Shown piece by piece: positions 20,801 to 30,427 of a DNA stretch of 64,000 bases. Each line of letters starts with the position of its first letter. Positions within the stretch are counted from its first letter, which is position 1. The notes below the pieces were generated by a model. It did not search any database, was not told the origin of the DNA, and saw only the letters and a list, made by a program, of their open reading frames with translations. The position numbers and the translations under genes were made by a program. Source of the stretch: Antedon mediterranea (Eukaryota; Echinodermata; Crinoidea; Comatulida; Antedonidae); contig NC_092670.1 of the NCBI RefSeq assembly GCF_964355755.1, positions 36,877,795 to 36,941,794 on the forward strand, read 5' to 3'.

Positions 20801-23603
20801 GGCATTAAAAAAAAAATGTTTAAACAATTATTTTTTTTGGAGGACAATATATCTTTAAAGAAAAAAATGTTAAATGAAATGACACTAACTTGAATACATC
20901 ATAGGTATCTACTAAAGCTAAAAAACCAGTTGGGAACGCCGATGCATATGATATAAACGCTGCCAGTTCACTGGATTTGGTTTGCTCTTCAACAATCTCA
21001 AGATGTTTGGAAACCTTTGACAACCACTGTTTGCATAGCTCTTTAAAATTCTTCTTTTCTGCGCTTCCATTTGCTGGTTTTATATCCTTTAAAATACATT
21101 TTTTAGTTTATTTCAACAATTTCCAGACAGGGTTAATCCTCTCCGACGAGAGGGGCAGGGGCCCAGGTCGGGTTTTGATACTACAGTAAGTTGGACAACA
21201 CTAACAGGGGTGAATGGGTTATTACTATAGAGTGCCTACAGTACGAGTAGTGATGAAAAATTGGAGTAGAAAACATTGTATGTTGATTTTGCACCATAAT
21301 TTGAAATGATTACAACCGTATACTACTACAGTACTACAGTGTTATGGCTTTCTGTGGATCTCAATAGATATATCTATGTAACACTGATTTAAAACAATAC
21401 ACTAAAGCTCTGTCTACACTATCAAACGTTATGTGACAAAATAATGTGATTATATGGAACACGATGATGTCATATCACTATCATATTTAAGTATAACACT
21501 ACCATATTTGGGCACATCACATTATTTTTGTCAAACTAGTTTAATAGTGTAGTCATAGCTTTAAATATATTTAACATACAATGCCTGAAAGTTCTTCGAA
21601 GCTTGTAAATGACGAAACAAATGCATGAGCGTGAGTCCCACGAACTGGTATACCATAGAGTTTGCCAGCCAATACATTACTGGATCCATCAAAACCTATA
21701 AATGTAGAAAGACACAGAGAAGGTACCTAAAATGCATTAAAATCACAATTGAAGCTCCTGTCTACACTATCAAACTTTATGTGACAAAAAATGTGATGTG
21801 CCCATATATGGACATGATGATGTCATATCTCTACCATATTTGGGAATATCACTACCATATTTGGGCACACCACACTTTTTTGTCAAACTAGTTTGATACA
21901 TAGTGTAGACAGAGCTTTAGTAAGGCTTTTATAATCATTACTTTGTTTAAATTCAATATTTCATTGGAAGACAAAACAGGTTTTGACTGCATTCATTGTG
22001 CTGGTACAATGGTCTCAATGTGAACAAAAATGCTTTGTCATCACTCTGTAGTTTTGCAGTAATTTATTTTTAGTCTATTAATCAATCTATCAATTAATCA
22101 ATGTTTGTGTTTGTTTATGAACGACAATTCTCTACTTAAGGGCTTGTGGTGGATGTAAAGGCGTGTGGCGCATTGTGTTGGACGTTCGACTACCGATCGT
22201 GAGATCGAGGTTCGAATCCAACTCTTGGCGCATTGCTTGTATCCTTAGGCAAGATACTTTACTTACGTTTGCCTCTCTCCACCAAGGTGTATAAATGGGA
22301 ACCCAGTTAGATCAAGACACAACTTTGCGCTGATTACTAGCTGCATTATGGGAGTATATTTTCATACGAGTTTGATCCCAAACAAAATGACTGGGGTAAT
22401 AATGTTCGGCGCTTAGAGGTTTCACAACATTAGGCGCTATATAAATCCAGGATATTATTATTACTTACATACAGTACTTCTCAGCTTTACTCTATACTGT
22501 AATTGCAATTTGATTTCTTATTCCATATTCTATTCTACATAATATTACCTCCCATGTAACAATACTTAGAAGCAGTCAAACCCCCATCTGGTCCCTGTGC
22601 TCTTCGCAACCCAAACTCAAGAAGGGACTTCTTTTCCCCTGCAGCCAGCTTAAATCGAGCTGCATTTGTAGCTACAAGACTGAAAATAAATTAAAGTATG
22701 ATTTATATTAAAAGATGCTTAGTTTTCAAGGGGTTGTTGCAGCTGGATGTCTTCTGATTTTAAATTTTCAATCCATCTTTCTTCTATCCTTTGAATGTTA
22801 ACTTTATTCAAATGTTTTGTTTGATTCTACACAATAATAAGTTACAATTTTTCATCCAACCTGGCATAGTTGATCAGCGTTAACAGCGTGGTCTCTAGGA
22901 GCTGAGCCACGGGTAAAGGTCCTTCGACACGCAATAACGGTATTCTTGGGAATACAACGGTGCCTTCTGGGATAGCATACAGCGTGATCTTGGAGGCATC
23001 TAAGTTGTGGAGGTAGTCAAAGAACTCAGGTTCAGTCGTCGCAGGCAACACTGATTTTAGATATGTAATATCTGGAGGCAAAGAAGAACATGTAAGCACT
23101 AGCTAGAGAAGGAGGCTATCGATCGAGAAAAAAATTTGAAAACAATTTAATATATTAAATTATTAATACTGTGCTGTATTTATAATAATAGGCCTACTAT
23201 TATATTAATTAATAATAATTAATAATAATATTTAGATTGTTTGTGTCTGTTTATACATAGTTTTCATGACTGGATGCACTAACAAAAACAAATTGTGCAC
23301 ACTCAAAGGTATACATGGTATATAGCCTAGGCCTAGGCTAAGGCTATATATCCTAAGCCTACCTGAATCGGAGAACTTAAATTTCTTCAGGAATTTTAGG
23401 CAATCTCCCAGGCCAGCGAAAATGGTAAATTCCCCACCGAATGGGCTTCTTCGAAAATACAGATCAAAGACTGCGTTGGAAGTGCGTTTCTCACACTTCC
23501 AGTACGCGTATGCCATTGTTATTTGATAAAGGTCTGTCAATAATGGCTGTACGACACCATTTGGAACTTCTGATGAAGATAAAAATTCAGTAGAAGTTTC
23601 CAT
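14811..23603 (-). CDS. NAPRT: Nicotinate phosphoribosyltransferase, complete 13-exon gene
   Basis: The enzyme makes nicotinate mononucleotide from nicotinate and PRPP, the first step of the Preiss-Handler route to NAD, in the cytosol. Exons (minus, 5' to 3'): 23363-23603, 22861-23071, 22549-22679, 21580-21695, 20890-21086, 20197-20337, 19130-19214, 18640-18720, 17348-17450, 16485-16573, 15662-15733, 15113-15220, 14811-14888. They total 1653 nt, or 550 residues, close to the human 538. Visible landmarks are [16 protein letters not shown] and [16 protein letters not shown] near the N-terminus, LGGFD-like [21 protein letters not shown] with the conserved active-site-region His (about residue 218), the phosphate-site motif IRLDSGDL (about 322-329) and [10 protein letters not shown] (about 381-390). 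The ATG at 23601-23603 is preferred because only ~20 residues then precede the conserved PLLTDLYQ; in-frame ATGs at 23669 and 23693 would add 22 or 30 residues. The introns are full of MITEs and SINEs. Confidence 0.96.
15319..15600 (+). mobile_element. SINE family C, tRNA-derived, copy 2
   Basis: It shares GAGTGGTTTAGAGGTCAAGA (box A-like), GAACAAGTCTTCTCGGATAA and CTCATGTGCACTTTAAAGA with the copy at 2783. It lies in NAPRT intron 11. Confidence 0.65.
15781..16055. mobile_element. MITE-1 copy with internally amplified 21-bp repeat
   Basis: The right terminal repeat (CAAACTAGTTTGATAATGTA) is intact, but the left one is missing. Between 15826 and 15962 the element's ATATCACCACCATATTTGTG unit is repeated about seven times at 21-bp spacing, where other copies have one to three. 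The open frames across it (HHHICVY repeats) are by-products. It lies in NAPRT intron 10. Confidence 0.8.
16292..16430. mobile_element. MITE-1 copy, complete
   Basis: It has both ends (TTAAAGTTCTGTCTACAC and GTGTAGACGGAGCTTTA) and a short centre. It lies in NAPRT intron 10, 55 bp from exon 10. Confidence 0.85.
16715..16856. mobile_element. MITE-1 copy, left end missing
   Basis: It begins within GATGTGCCCATAATATGGAC and continues through three CACTACCATATTTGGGCA-like units to the right end GATAGTATAGACAGAGCTTT. It lies in NAPRT intron 9. Confidence 0.8.
17090..17250 (-). repeat. Dispersed repeat F, copy 2 (inverted)
   Basis: Reverse complement of the block at 10600-10790. GCATTGTTTCTCTCTTTTTA, ATCATAATTTACCATAAAAT and AAGACAAGGAATGACCTGG are all recognisable. 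It lies in NAPRT intron 9. Confidence 0.65.
17503..17705 (+). mobile_element. SINE family A, copy 2
   Basis: The tRNA-like head GAGTTGTGGCTTGGTGGTTA and box B AGGGTTCAAGTCCTG lead into the shared body (ACTTGTAATAAGACTTTG, AGAGCATCTTGTGTATA). The 3' part is AGTGAATGAATTCACTATAT. It lies in NAPRT intron 8. Confidence 0.7.
18392..18462. repeat. ~70-bp imperfect palindrome
   Basis: GGGTATTCATGATGTCGTGC is mirrored by GCATGTCGCAACATTGTAAATACCC-type sequence ~70 bp later. The arms pair over about 30 nt with mismatches. It is more GC-rich than the surrounding intron and may be a small foldback element. It lies in NAPRT intron 8. Confidence 0.5.
18777..19039 (+). mobile_element. MITE-2 copy, complete
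   Basis: TTAAAGATGTATTGTCGCCC to GGACAATACATCTTTAA with the family body. It lies in NAPRT intron 7. Confidence 0.8.
19964..20020. repeat. Perfect 18-bp inverted repeat (hairpin)
   Basis: ACGCCTGAAGGTGGCGCA at 19964-19981 is exactly complementary to 20003-20020, separated by 21 nt in which a few further pairs are possible. It is GC-rich within AT-rich intron 6 of NAPRT. It could be a foldback element or a precursor-like RNA hairpin. Confidence 0.75.
20378..20450 (+). mobile_element. SINE family A fragment, copy 3
   Basis: GTGGAGTTTGGTGGTTAAGA and GGGTCCAAATCC represent the head only; the body is lost. It lies in NAPRT intron 5. Confidence 0.5.
20514..20858 (+). mobile_element. MITE-2 copy, complete
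   Basis: ATATGTATTGTCCCATAAAA to GGACAATATATCTTTAA. It ends 32 bp from NAPRT exon 5, inside intron 5, whose 5' splice site is at 20889. Confidence 0.8.
21403..21563. mobile_element. MITE-1 copy, complete
   Basis: It carries CTAAAGCTCTGTCTACAC at the left and AGTTTAATAGTGTAGTCATA at the right. It stops 17 bp short of NAPRT exon 4, on the 5' splice-site side of intron 4. Confidence 0.85.
21752..21919. mobile_element. MITE-1 copy, complete
   Basis: AAGCTCCTGTCTACACTATC to GTGTAGACAGAGCTTTAG, with a full centre. It lies in NAPRT intron 3, less than 60 bp upstream (in transcription) of exon 4, so exon 4 is bracketed by two copies. Confidence 0.88.
22150..22456 (+). mobile_element. SINE family B, tRNA-derived, copy 1
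   Basis: The head, GTGGCGCATTGTGTTGGACG with box B GAGGTTCGAATCCAACTC, is followed by the body TGCCTCTCTCCACCAAGGTG and AGATCAAGACACAACTTTGC. The tail is AGGCGCTATATAAATCCAGG then (ATT)n. Other copies are at 45186 and 51925. It lies in NAPRT intron 3. Confidence 0.8.
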
Positions 23604-23999
23604 TTTCCCTTGTTTTGTTCTCTCTGATCCTCCTATTTTCAAGTGTTTGTTGGTGTTTACCGAACGCATGAATGAATAGAGGGCGCAATCCACCTTAATT
23701 AAAAACTTGTCTCAAAATAATAAATATTGCAAACTGATCGATGATCAAAATGGGATACTTATGTCTTGGCGGGAATAAACAACAAATAAAAGTTATAAGC
23801 ATAAATCTAAAATAAACAAAAATTAAGAAAGTTTTAAACTTGTCTAAGGAAAACAATTAATTTAAGGGTAAAAATAATAATCAATATTCATGAGTCCCAT
23901 TGTCCAATCACAGAGGATTTAATTCCTCCGTGGTCTACACTTTCCTCCGTCTCTAAAAACTAATTTGCATATTTAAAAAAAAAAAGAGTAAGGGGTTGG

Positions 24000-24290
24000 G
24001 GTATATATAGGCCTAGACTAATTTGTATGGTGATCAAGAAAATAAGTCTAGATGCTACTAACAAACTAAACTTCTGTGCAGGCTAGGCCTGTCAGTCATC
24101 ATGTTTAGTAATGACAATTCCACCATTTAACTGTAGCCTATCTCTCTGGCAAGATTCCTATCGTGTTGTTAGTTTATAGGACTTTTACAGAATTGAGGAA
24201 AATGGCAAAATGAGAACACTGTGGTCATTTAAAAAGAGTTGTCAAAAAAACAATAGAGATTATTTGATAACAATCCTAATATGTAGGGAA
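24000..24290 (-). repeat. Dispersed repeat G, copy 2 (inverted), with flanks
   Basis: 24190-24280 is the reverse complement of 11345-11450 (GAAAATGGCAAAATGAGAAC, CTGTGGTCATTTAAA, AGAGATTATTTGATAAC). Flanks rich in TAGGCCTA accompany both copies. It lies in the NAPRT-lectin spacer. Confidence 0.6.
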
Positions 24291-25180
24291 ACCTTTGCAA
24301 TTTTTCCCCAGACTGATAGATAGATCTCCACCTCCACGAATCAGCGCGCCGCCGTAACTGTCCTTCCACCCTAAATTTATCACCTATTTTTTATGTTTAA
24401 ATTTAAATTCAATGTGATCTATGACCAATGGGTCCACTAAGGAGTCATTATAGTAATTTTCCTTCCTTTTACCAAAAGCTACAAATAATGTTCATAATCT
24501 TTTTACAGTTGTTTCCTATTATCACTTTTACTACACAAAGCCGTTCACAAATTGTTGAAGGCAGATAAAGTTCAAAATACATTTGCTGTAAAACGAACAA
24601 ATTACAATTTATATGACATTTTAACAATTTTAATCATAATGAAAAAAAAAATCATAGTATTTTATTGATAATATATAATAATCACTTTTTGAAGAGGGCA
24701 ATTACTCGTTGTCATTCATCATCATTCATTACCATTACGCCTATACACGCAAGATACGCGTGTAAAAAATGACTGAAAATGGCTATATACGGTAATTGTC
24801 GGGTACAATGTTTACTTTCAGCGATATAACAGTGTTATTAACCAATCAAATATATTGATTAATGTTGTTATGGTTACTTGATCTAGTCGTCATCTCTGTT
24901 TAAAATTCTTGGTTGAACCAAACGCCGTCACTTTTACATTGCAAACTCAGCAATACAAGGTATGTGCAATACATATTATAAATATTTTATATATTCATCC
25001 TTATTTTTTAATTTATTGAATGGGTCCGAAACTTTCGGTCCATCATTCGTTCACTCATACTTCTTTTTTTCATTGGTTTCTCCCATTTTTATTCTTTCCT
25101 TGATGTAAGCGTGATACAGTATAAAGTAATTTATAGTGTTCATTATTTCGGTTGTTTCGGCAGAAGATCACTGGTCCATC
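24291..25180. other. Intergenic spacer, divergent promoters of NAPRT and the lectin gene
   Basis: NAPRT (-) and the lectin (+) are transcribed away from each other across about 1.6 kb. No TATA box or factor site could be assigned with confidence. A 5' untranslated exon of the lectin could be present. Confidence 0.35.
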
Positions 25181-28100
25181 ATGATGCGTTTGAATAATTC
25201 ACATCACCAGATAGTTCTGAAGATATTTCTATCATCCAGTATGCTGTTTCAGTCGTGCAGTTGTTGTAAGTAACAAACAATTAAATGGAACATTATGGCC
25301 TTAAGCTCTGTCTACACTATCAAACTAGTTTGACAAAAAATGTGTGATCATGCCCAAATATGGTAATGATATTCTCAAATATGGTGATATGACATCATCA
25401 TGTCCATACATTGGCACATCACATTTTTTGTCAGTTTGATAGACAAGGCTTTCCAAATAAAAAAGAATGTATGGGTAAAACAAAGTTTCACGCCGGTCAG
25501 CCAGCAGAGACGTACAGGTGGTCGGTTGCAACAGGACACTGAGCGAGCTCGCCTTGTCAAGATAGGAACTCGTAACACTTTATCGTATGTCTGGCTGCGA
25601 CAAATGCAGTACTGTAATATGAACATCATAAACTCCGTGGCGCGTGGTGACTCATTAGGGTCGTTACACAGCCACAGATAAACCCTTTGATCTCTGGAGT
25701 TTAGCATCCTCTTGTTAGATTGCCTAGGTTGAGGGAGAAGGTGAACTTGGGAAAAACCGAACACAAACTTGTATTTGAATTTCTAAAAGTTGGCTCTTAT
25801 ACTCCCTGTTTTTTTAACAACTCATTTCATATAATATTTTCATTTATGATAGCCTACGTATCGTACAAGAAGGAAGCTGAACTGTTAACAAGTTCCAACT
25901 TGTTCTTTCCACCAAGTGCTGACGCAGTTACAGACGGCAGTGATGACGTGTGTTTACAAACCGGTAGGTCTAAGAAGTTTTTTTTGTGGGAGGTGGGGGG
26001 GGGGGGTGTGATAGGTGGTTCTTTTTTACATACTGATACGGTATATTAATTCTTATTCTTAAAATGATAGGTCTTAAAATTAATTTTGCATGTTAGGTAA
26101 ATATGGTTCTTACATTTTTCAAGAATATTACTCAAGAACATTATCAATCCTTTCAATATTCAAGATTCAATTTCATTTTGCCAATTAAAATGTAAATAAT
26201 ATGAGTACATTTTCAAAATTTTAAAATGTATATTAATAAAATTATTAACAATATACAATATTTATATTATGGAAACCAATCAATATATTAAAAACAGTAC
26301 ATGAATACTACAGGGATACAAATTTTTAAAAGCAACATTATAAGAACATAAAAAATATTGTAAACATTACAATCATTATACAGGTTCAATAATTAGTTAA
26401 AATATGCAATAAAACTGACTACAAAAAAAGTAAAAATGAAAATGCTGACTTTACTATGTTTAGGCCTAATTGATTCAATTTAGATTATTCAGAGTTATAC
26501 AACCTGATCGAGTAAGGAACAAAGGATAATTTATATCTCTCGGTTCTACATCTAATAGATCTACCAAACAGATCATTTCTCTCAGAGCGCATTTTATGAT
26601 AATTACTATATAACGGGTGTTTTACGTTTTAGCTTTCTGAATATTAGGTTTTAGATTTAATACATTTATGACATATTTCCTTCAGCGAATCATTCATTTC
26701 TGTGAAGTGTAATATGCGATCATTCATTTCTGTGAAGTGTAATATGCGATCATTCATTTCTGTGATAAAAAAAAGTGTAATATGCCCAAATATGGTAGTG
26801 ATAATGACATCATCATGTCCATATAATGGGCACATCACACTTTTTGTCACCTTAAAGTTTGATAGTGTAGACGGATAGACGGAAGTTAGTGAGGATTTTT
26901 GCTTTATTTTTAACCCAATGGTGGCGTTAAACCACAATTATTTTTTACAGTTTATACTAACAATAATATTATCATGGATTTATATACTGAGCGCTTAATG
27001 TTGTGAAACCTCTAAGCGCGATGTATTTCAGTTCCCAACTCCCCTTTACGTTTAGAATTACGAGGCTACTCGGAAAACGTGTCGTGCATCTATCTAAAAA
27101 AATATTGTTTTTTTTTTCTTTTTCTATGCATAAGATTTGTCACTGCAAATTGATATGGAAAGGTCATACAGTATTTCATTGGTGACAATTATAAATCATA
27201 TTGGTGGTAAATATATTTTTATTAATTTTTTTAACGAAAATTATTGCCATTATGGCAAGCGTCGTACATGAAATACTTTAAAAATGTTAGCTGGTTTAGC
27301 GTCAGGTTTGCTCCTGTTGTTACATGTGTATTGTTAGAGCTGATTCTCGTACTATTTAATGTGTCTGTATCATACACATATTCTGTGATACACCATCACA
27401 TGTGAAACACATACATTAACATAATTACCCAACCTTCCATGATGATACTGGCATCACATTTGAGACTTATGAGATGCTGTATTATAGGGAATATGCCTAT
27501 GATTTTGTCATAGATGGAGATATATCATGAATCGGTCAGTTAGCAACCTAACAACATGATGTATCAAAAGGGGTATCTCTGGCTGCGACACGATCAGACA
27601 CCGCGCGCTGTAATTACATCGTACAGTACTGGTATTTGTCGCAGCCAGACATAAGATCAAAGGACTGTTATGAGTGCCTATGTATCTTGGCAAGGCGAGT
27701 TCAGTATCTTGGCAAGGCGAGTTCAGTATCTTGTTGTTAGATTGCCTTGGTACACTCTAATTGTGCATTATGACGTGTACCTATTTATATAATCCTAACA
27801 ATGGTTTTCTGATTTGTCATAGAATACAGAAGAGGTTTGATTGGTAGTCAAGTTGAAGTATCGAATACTCTTTGTGGTCCTGTTATAAATGAAAGCATGG
27901 TCAACGAAAGTGCCATCGTTGACGTCATCTGTAACCCGCCTGTGACTGGTCAGCATGTGAGGATACAATTTGGAGGATTTCTTCAGTTCGTTCACATTTG
28001 TGAAATCCGCGTCTACAGTGATGAAATTGAAAAGAGTTAGTGACTAAATATTGTAATTTTATTAAAACATCACTGAGTGAGGCATGATTACATTTTTATA

Positions 28101-30322
28101 TATAGAATTTTGATGTGAGTGAAAAATGAAATTAAAATGAAAAAATAACAAATGTTGATTTTCAGGTGAATGCACTTCGGATCCCCATGCTCGAGATTAT
28201 AGAGGAATTGTCGATGTTACAAGCAGTGGTATAATCTGCCAAAAATGGACCGCAGTTTGGCCTCATATCTCCTGGTACCGGTTTGGAGATTATAATCTTT
28301 GCCGTAATTCAGATTGGGATACGGCTTGGTGTTATACAATAGATCCAGCGGTCAGGTATCGAAGGTGTGACATCCCAGAAACCGGTAGCACATGTCCACG
28401 TGGTAAGACTGAGACTAAAGCTCTGTCTACACTATCAATCTACTGTAGTTTGACTATAAAAAGTGTGATGTGCCCAAATATGGTAGTGATATGCCCAAAT
28501 ATGGTAGTGATATGACATCATCGTGTTTATATATGGGCACGTACATTTTTTGGCACATAAAGTTTGATATTGTAGACAGAGCATACAACAAGCATAACCT
28601 ACCATAAATTATGTAACTTTTCTTATTTATTATAATATTCCCCAATTGTTGATACTTCTGTTTCAAGAACAAACATTATTTTATAACCTGTTCATTTAAA
28701 GAAGTTGAAAATCCTACACAAACATTATGCTCCAAATACTATTATCATTATATTGATGCGTTTACAATTTATTTGTTGTTGTGTGTTTTTTCTTTAAATT
28801 AGGCTAGATGTTTCTTATTCATGTTTTTAGACAAATATGAAGATAATTTACAACCTTTAAACATTTGCAACGGGGTTTCTCATTGGTTGATGCATGACGA
28901 TTCAAAGTTTGCTTCAGGAGTTTATGGCGCTTCGGAACAGCCAATCGAAATTAACGTACCATCGAACATCATAGCCAGCATACCGAATGGCAGACGATTC
29001 GATACCTGTTCGAATAGTTTCACACTGGCCTTTTACATTTTCCCTTACAGACACTCAAACGGACCAATACTAACATTTGGTAACACAGACAATACAAGGT
29101 TCACCATTGTGCAGGTAATCCCCAACGGTGCATATAACATGTATAATTCAGATATAATAGTATCATACGGGAACTCTGACGTTCTTCGAACGAATGTCCT
29201 GCTTCCAGAGACTTGGACGTTTCTGGCTATAACGTTTGATGGTCAGCATAAGCTTCTGACGGTTTGGCGAGACGGGGAAATTGCAAGAATTGCAAACACT
29301 GCGTTTACAAGTATAGATATGGACTTTGACGACATTCAGTTTGGATTGTTCGACAACAGTTTTGATGGAGTAGTAGCGCACGTAAGCTGGTTACAAATGT
29401 ATGGTCGAGTTTTAAATGAAGCGGAGGTAAAGGCAGCGAAAAACAAACGTACATAAAGTTATATTATATAAAGCAAAGCTTGGTTCCCACAGAGACGGAC
29501 ATGCAATTATTTACGTTGACGCGCACGCGCACTTCCCTGTCTCAGTGAGAACCAAGCTTTAGTGATACGACAGTTATCCAATTTTGCCGCTTATGATTGG
29601 TACAATTATTTACGTTGACGCGCACGCGCACCTCCTTGTCTCAGTGGGAACAAGCTTTAGTGATACGACAGTTATCCAATTTCGTCGCTTGTAATTTGTC
29701 AAATTATTTACATCGACGCGCACCTCCCTGTCTCAGTGGGAACCAAGCTTTAGTAATACGACAGTTATCCAATTTCGCTGCTTATGATTGGTACAATTAT
29801 TTACGTTAACGCGCACATTCTTGTCTCTGTGGGAACCAAGCTTTAGTGATACGACAGTTATCCAATTTCGTCGCTTGTAATTGGTCAAATATTTACATCG
29901 ACGCGCACCTCATTGTCTCAGTGGGAACCAAGCTTTAGTGATAGGACAGTTATCCAATTTCGCCGCTTATGACTGGTAGAATTGTTTACGTTGACGCGCA
30001 CTTCCTTGTCTCAGTGGGAACCTAAAATGGCTTATGAGTCTTAAATTGTATTAGCACAGATACGGTATTTTATTTTTCAGAGATTGAAAAATGCGAGGGT
30101 TTATTCCAAGAAGTCACACCACAAACTAAAAATGTTGAAGACCGTCCTATACACATCTCTTCAAGTCCAACCGTCACTATGTGTGCCATCCGATGCCGCT
30201 ACAATCTAAGTTGTTTTGTTTTTCACCACAACAGCAGCACATGGACATGTTCACACTATCAAAGTGCAATAGTTGATCCGTCGATCACTGGAAAGGTTTA
30301 CCAATGGAAACAGAGAATTTGA
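25181..30322 (+). CDS. Secreted mosaic lectin: fucolectin, kringle, LamG-like and PAN modules
   Basis: Six exons: 25181-25265, 25853-25963, 27823-28035, 28166-28402, 28831-29448, 30081-30322, about 501 residues. Exon 1 encodes a start and a hydrophobic stretch (IVLKIFLSSSMLF), a likely signal peptide. Exons 2-3 match the two ends of a fucolectin/tachylectin-4/pentraxin-1 domain (DAVTDGSDDVC; CNPPVTGQHVRIQF; LQFVHICEIRVYSDE), but the middle strand block is not found. Exon 4 is a kringle with six cysteines (DYRGIVDV, CQKW, NLCRN, AWCYTIDP, RRCDIP). Exon 5 is a concanavalin/LamG-like fold (TWTFLAITFDGQ, WRDGE). Exon 6 is a five-cysteine PAN/apple-like module. Four introns are certainly phase 1, the pattern of exon shuffling. 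The last donor is uncertain: phase 1 at 29449 (GTACAT) or consensus GTAAAG at 29427 with an acceptor two bases later. It is probably an extracellular glycan-binding or innate-immune protein; that role is inferred. Confidence 0.82.
25301..25452. mobile_element. MITE-1 copy
   Basis: TTAAGCTCTGTCTACACTATC left end; the right end (TTTGATAGACAAGGCTTT) is degraded. It lies 36 bp into intron 1 of the lectin gene. Confidence 0.8.
25585..25735 (-). mobile_element. Foldback element H, copy 1
   Basis: ATGTCTGGCTGCGACAAATG and GCAGTACTGTAAT at one side, GTCGTTACACAGCCACAGATA at the other, then TTGTTAGATTGCC. The same ordered blocks occur at 27560-27755. It lies in intron 1 of the lectin gene. Confidence 0.55.
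26490..26610 (-). mobile_element. LINE reverse transcriptase C-terminal remnant
   Basis: The minus strand reads KMRSERNDLFGRS, then RCRTERYKLSFVPYSIRLYN and a stop. This has the look of the last residues of a non-LTR reverse transcriptase (R-x-R-T-x-R...F-x-P-x-x-I-R-L-Y-N). It is a short remnant in lectin intron 2 and a separate family from the copy at 287. Confidence 0.5.
26686..26765. repeat. 30-bp tandem repeat, about 2.7 units
   Basis: CATTCATTTCTGTGAAGTGT plus AATATGCGAT repeats directly and runs into the MITE-1 copy at 26767, whose AGTGTAATATGCCC resembles the repeat. The tandem may have been seeded from the MITE end. Confidence 0.8.
26767..26876. mobile_element. MITE-1 copy, left end lost
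   Basis: AATATGCCCAAATATGGTAG, the GACATCATCATGTCC core and right end AAGTTTGATAGTGTAGACGG. It lies in lectin intron 2. Confidence 0.8.
26955..27025 (-). mobile_element. SINE family B tail fragment
   Basis: ATAATATTATCATGGATTTATAT, GAGCGCTTAATGTTGTGAAA and CCTCTAAGCGC are the reverse complement of the tail seen at 22410-22456. Confidence 0.55.
27560..27755 (+). mobile_element. Foldback element H, copy 2
   Basis: CTCTGGCTGCGACAC at 27576 faces TGTCGCAGCCAGACATA at about 27636, forming a stem around a GC-rich loop. It is followed by two direct copies of AGTATCTTGGCAAGGCGAGT-type sequence and TTGTTAGATTGCCTTGG. It ends close upstream of lectin exon 3. Confidence 0.6.
28415..28582. mobile_element. 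MITE-1 copy, complete
   Basis: CTAAAGCTCTGTCTACACTA to TTTGATATTGTAGACAGAGC, with ATGCCCAAATATGGTAGTGA repeated twice. It starts 12 bp after the 5' splice site of lectin intron 4. Confidence 0.85.
29466..30014. repeat. ~94-bp tandem array, five to six units, related to MITE-3
   Basis: Each unit contains GTGATACGACAGTTATCCAA, a TTATGATTGGTACAATT block, ATTTACGTTGACGCGCAC and TGTCTCAGTGGGAACCAAGC. The unit junctions read GGGAACCAAGCTTTAG, the same terminus as MITE-3 (31599 and 63713), and the first unit starts with the inverted form AAGCTTGGTTCCCAC. The array therefore looks like amplification of a MITE-3-type element. It lies in the last intron of the lectin gene and is rich in CpG. Confidence 0.85.
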
Positions 30323-30427
30323 ATGTTTGATTAACTGATCTGTAATTGATTGAGTATAATTTTTGAATATAAATGTTGTAAAATATTATACTGTATATCG
30401 TAGCACGCGTGGACGAGACTGGCGGCG

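Noticed and set aside
25720-26049. 109-residue plus-strand frame as a gene
   Set aside because: Only 25853-25963 is exonic (lectin exon 2); the remainder reads intron, including a G-run.
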